NCBI GenBank assembly: GCA_029940245.1
Contig: JAOZRF010000174.1
Location: forward strand, 1 to 6,145
Reading direction: 5' to 3'
DNA: 6,145 nucleotides
DNA from: Desulfobacula sp.
GTDB lineage: Bacteria; Desulfobacterota; Desulfobacteria; Desulfobacterales; Desulfobacteraceae
The position numbers and the translations under genes were made by a program. Position 1 is the stretch's first letter; every line of letters starts with the position of its first letter. The notes beneath the pieces were generated by a model. The model saw only the letters and a list, made by a program, of their open reading frames with translations, was not told where the DNA came from and did not search any database. Below, piece by piece: positions 5,309 through 6,145 of the stretch.

Positions 5309-6145
5309 TTATCTGCCCACAATGGTTCGTCCGATGATCATTTTCTCGATTTCCTTTGCCCCTTCATAGATTTCAAGGACTTTTGCAGCCCTGTAGAAGC
5401 GTTCGATATCATAATCATCAAAATATCCATATCCGCCGTGTAGCTGCAGTGCCTCGTCAACCACTTCAACGGCAATGCGTGCGCTATACATTTTTGCCAT
5501 GGCCGTCACATGGGTATCGGGAGTACCATTGTCAAGCAGCCAGGCAGCCTTGTACATAATGTTCCTGGCAAGCTCTATTTTCACTGCCATGTCCGCAATT
5601 TTGAATTGGACACCCTGAAAACTGCCAATGGGCTTTCCAAACTGTTTTCGTTCTCTGACATGTTTGACAGCCATGTCAAGAGCCCCCTGGGCAAGCCCTA
5701 CACCATGGGCGGCAACATAGGCCCGGCTTCTGTCAAAAAAGGCCATGAGCTGGTGAAATCCGTTCCCCCGGGTTCCAATGAGATTTTCTTCGGGCACCCG
5801 GACATTGTTCAGATAAATGGCAGCCGTGTCAGAAGCGCGCAACCCCATTTTACCATGCATGGGATCAGCCTTGTATCCTTGTCTGTCTGTTTCAACAACA
5901 ATGATGCTGTGCCGCTTGGATCTGGATTGCGCATCCGGATCAGTCAGACAATAAATCAACATGAATGTTCCTTTGGTACCATTCCCGATCATGACTTTTG
6001 ATCCGTTAAGTACCCATTCATTGCCTTCCTTTACAGCAGTAGTTGCGGCTGCCAGGGTATCAGAACCCGCATCCGGCTCTGTTATGGCAAATCCCATAAC
6101 CGCGTTCCCTGTAAAAATGGGTTCAAGAAATTTTTTACCCTGTTC
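5309..6145 (-). CDS. Acyl-CoA dehydrogenase, N-terminus cut by window edge
   Basis: FAD flavoprotein that oxidises an acyl-CoA to the 2,3-enoyl-CoA, passing electrons to an electron-transfer flavoprotein; in some anaerobes relatives work in the reducing direction. The reading frame stays open to position 6145, so 278 residues are present and about 100 N-terminal residues of a usual 380 are missing. The ATG at 6097 is internal, not a start. Fragment numbering: GFAITEPDAGSD (18-29) starts the middle beta domain; KMGLRASDTAAIYLNNVRVP (99-118) is its end; FDRSRAYVAAHGVGLAQGAL (137-156) and RERKQFGKPIGSFQGVQFKIADM (164-186) open the C-terminal helical domain; LQLHGGYGY (233-241) is the FAD/dimer signature. 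In EIYEGAKEIEKMIIGR (258-273), E261 is in the position of the medium- and short-chain enzymes' catalytic base; the usual YEGT is YEGA here. It is the first gene visible in the operon and ends 47 nt before iorA. Substrate chain type is unknown. Confidence 0.95.
   Translation of the reverse strand, partial: EQGKKFLEPIFTGNAVMGFAITEPDAGSDTLAAATTAVKEGNEWVLNGSKVMIGNGTKGTFMLIYCLTDPDAQSRSKRHSIIVVETDRQGYKADPMHGKMGLRASDTAAIYLNNVRVPEENLIGTRGNGFHQLMAFFDRSRAYVAAHGVGLAQGALDMAVKHVRERKQFGKPIGSFQGVQFKIADMAVKIELARNIMYKAAWLLDNGTPDTHVTAMAKMYSARIAVEVVDEALQLHGGYGYFDDYDIERFYRAAKVLEIYEGAKEIEKMIIGRTIVGR

Noticed and set aside
5510..6001. 163-codon plus-strand frame opposite the acyl-CoA dehydrogenase
   Set aside because: Antisense shadow of a gene with strong family motifs; no independent start signal or domain.

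Overview
The window holds six protein-coding genes, all on the minus strand and packed head to tail. Transcription runs from the right edge (position 6145) to the left edge (position 1). In transcription order they are: an acyl-CoA dehydrogenase missing its N-terminus (5309-6145), the alpha subunit (iorA, 3402-5261) and beta subunit (iorB, 2815-3378) of an indolepyruvate-type 2-oxoacid:ferredoxin oxidoreductase, a family III (CaiB/BaiF) CoA-transferase (1537-2727), a FadR-subfamily GntR regulator with an FCD domain (811-1527), and a MeaB/ArgK-type GTPase missing its C-terminus (1-818). No RNA genes, mobile elements or CRISPR arrays were seen.

The organism is probably a strict anaerobe. IorAB is an oxygen-sensitive, ferredoxin-dependent enzyme, and the other enzymes handle CoA thioesters. 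The moderate AT-richness, A-rich ribosome binding sites and protein style fit a sulfate-reducing Desulfobacterota (Desulfobacteraceae-like) genome, but that is an inference without any database search.

Layout: gaps are short at most junctions (47 nt acyl-CoA dehydrogenase-iorA, 23 nt iorA-iorB, about 9 nt CoA-transferase-gntR, and an 8-nt overlap gntR-meaB). The exception is an 87-nt AT-rich gap between iorB and the CoA-transferase gene. This gap carries a 27-bp, almost perfect inverted repeat built on two GTATAC blocks (2771-2797), the best candidate for the operator of the GntR regulator encoded two genes downstream. No GC-rich intrinsic terminator lies in this gap, so it may be an internal promoter inside a longer operon.

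Working together (inference): IorAB would oxidatively decarboxylate a 2-oxoacid, typically an aryl-pyruvate from transaminated Phe/Tyr/Trp, to an acyl-CoA plus reduced ferredoxin. The CoA-transferase would move CoA between carboxylic acids, and the acyl-CoA dehydrogenase would oxidise or reduce an acyl-CoA at the alpha-beta bond. The MeaB-type GTPase would protect or load a B12-dependent acyl-CoA mutase, which is not in the window but may lie just beyond the left edge. The FCD regulator would sense a small carboxylic acid of the pathway. The set reads as a locally regulated carboxylic-acid or amino-acid catabolic operon whose substrate cannot be fixed from sequence alone.
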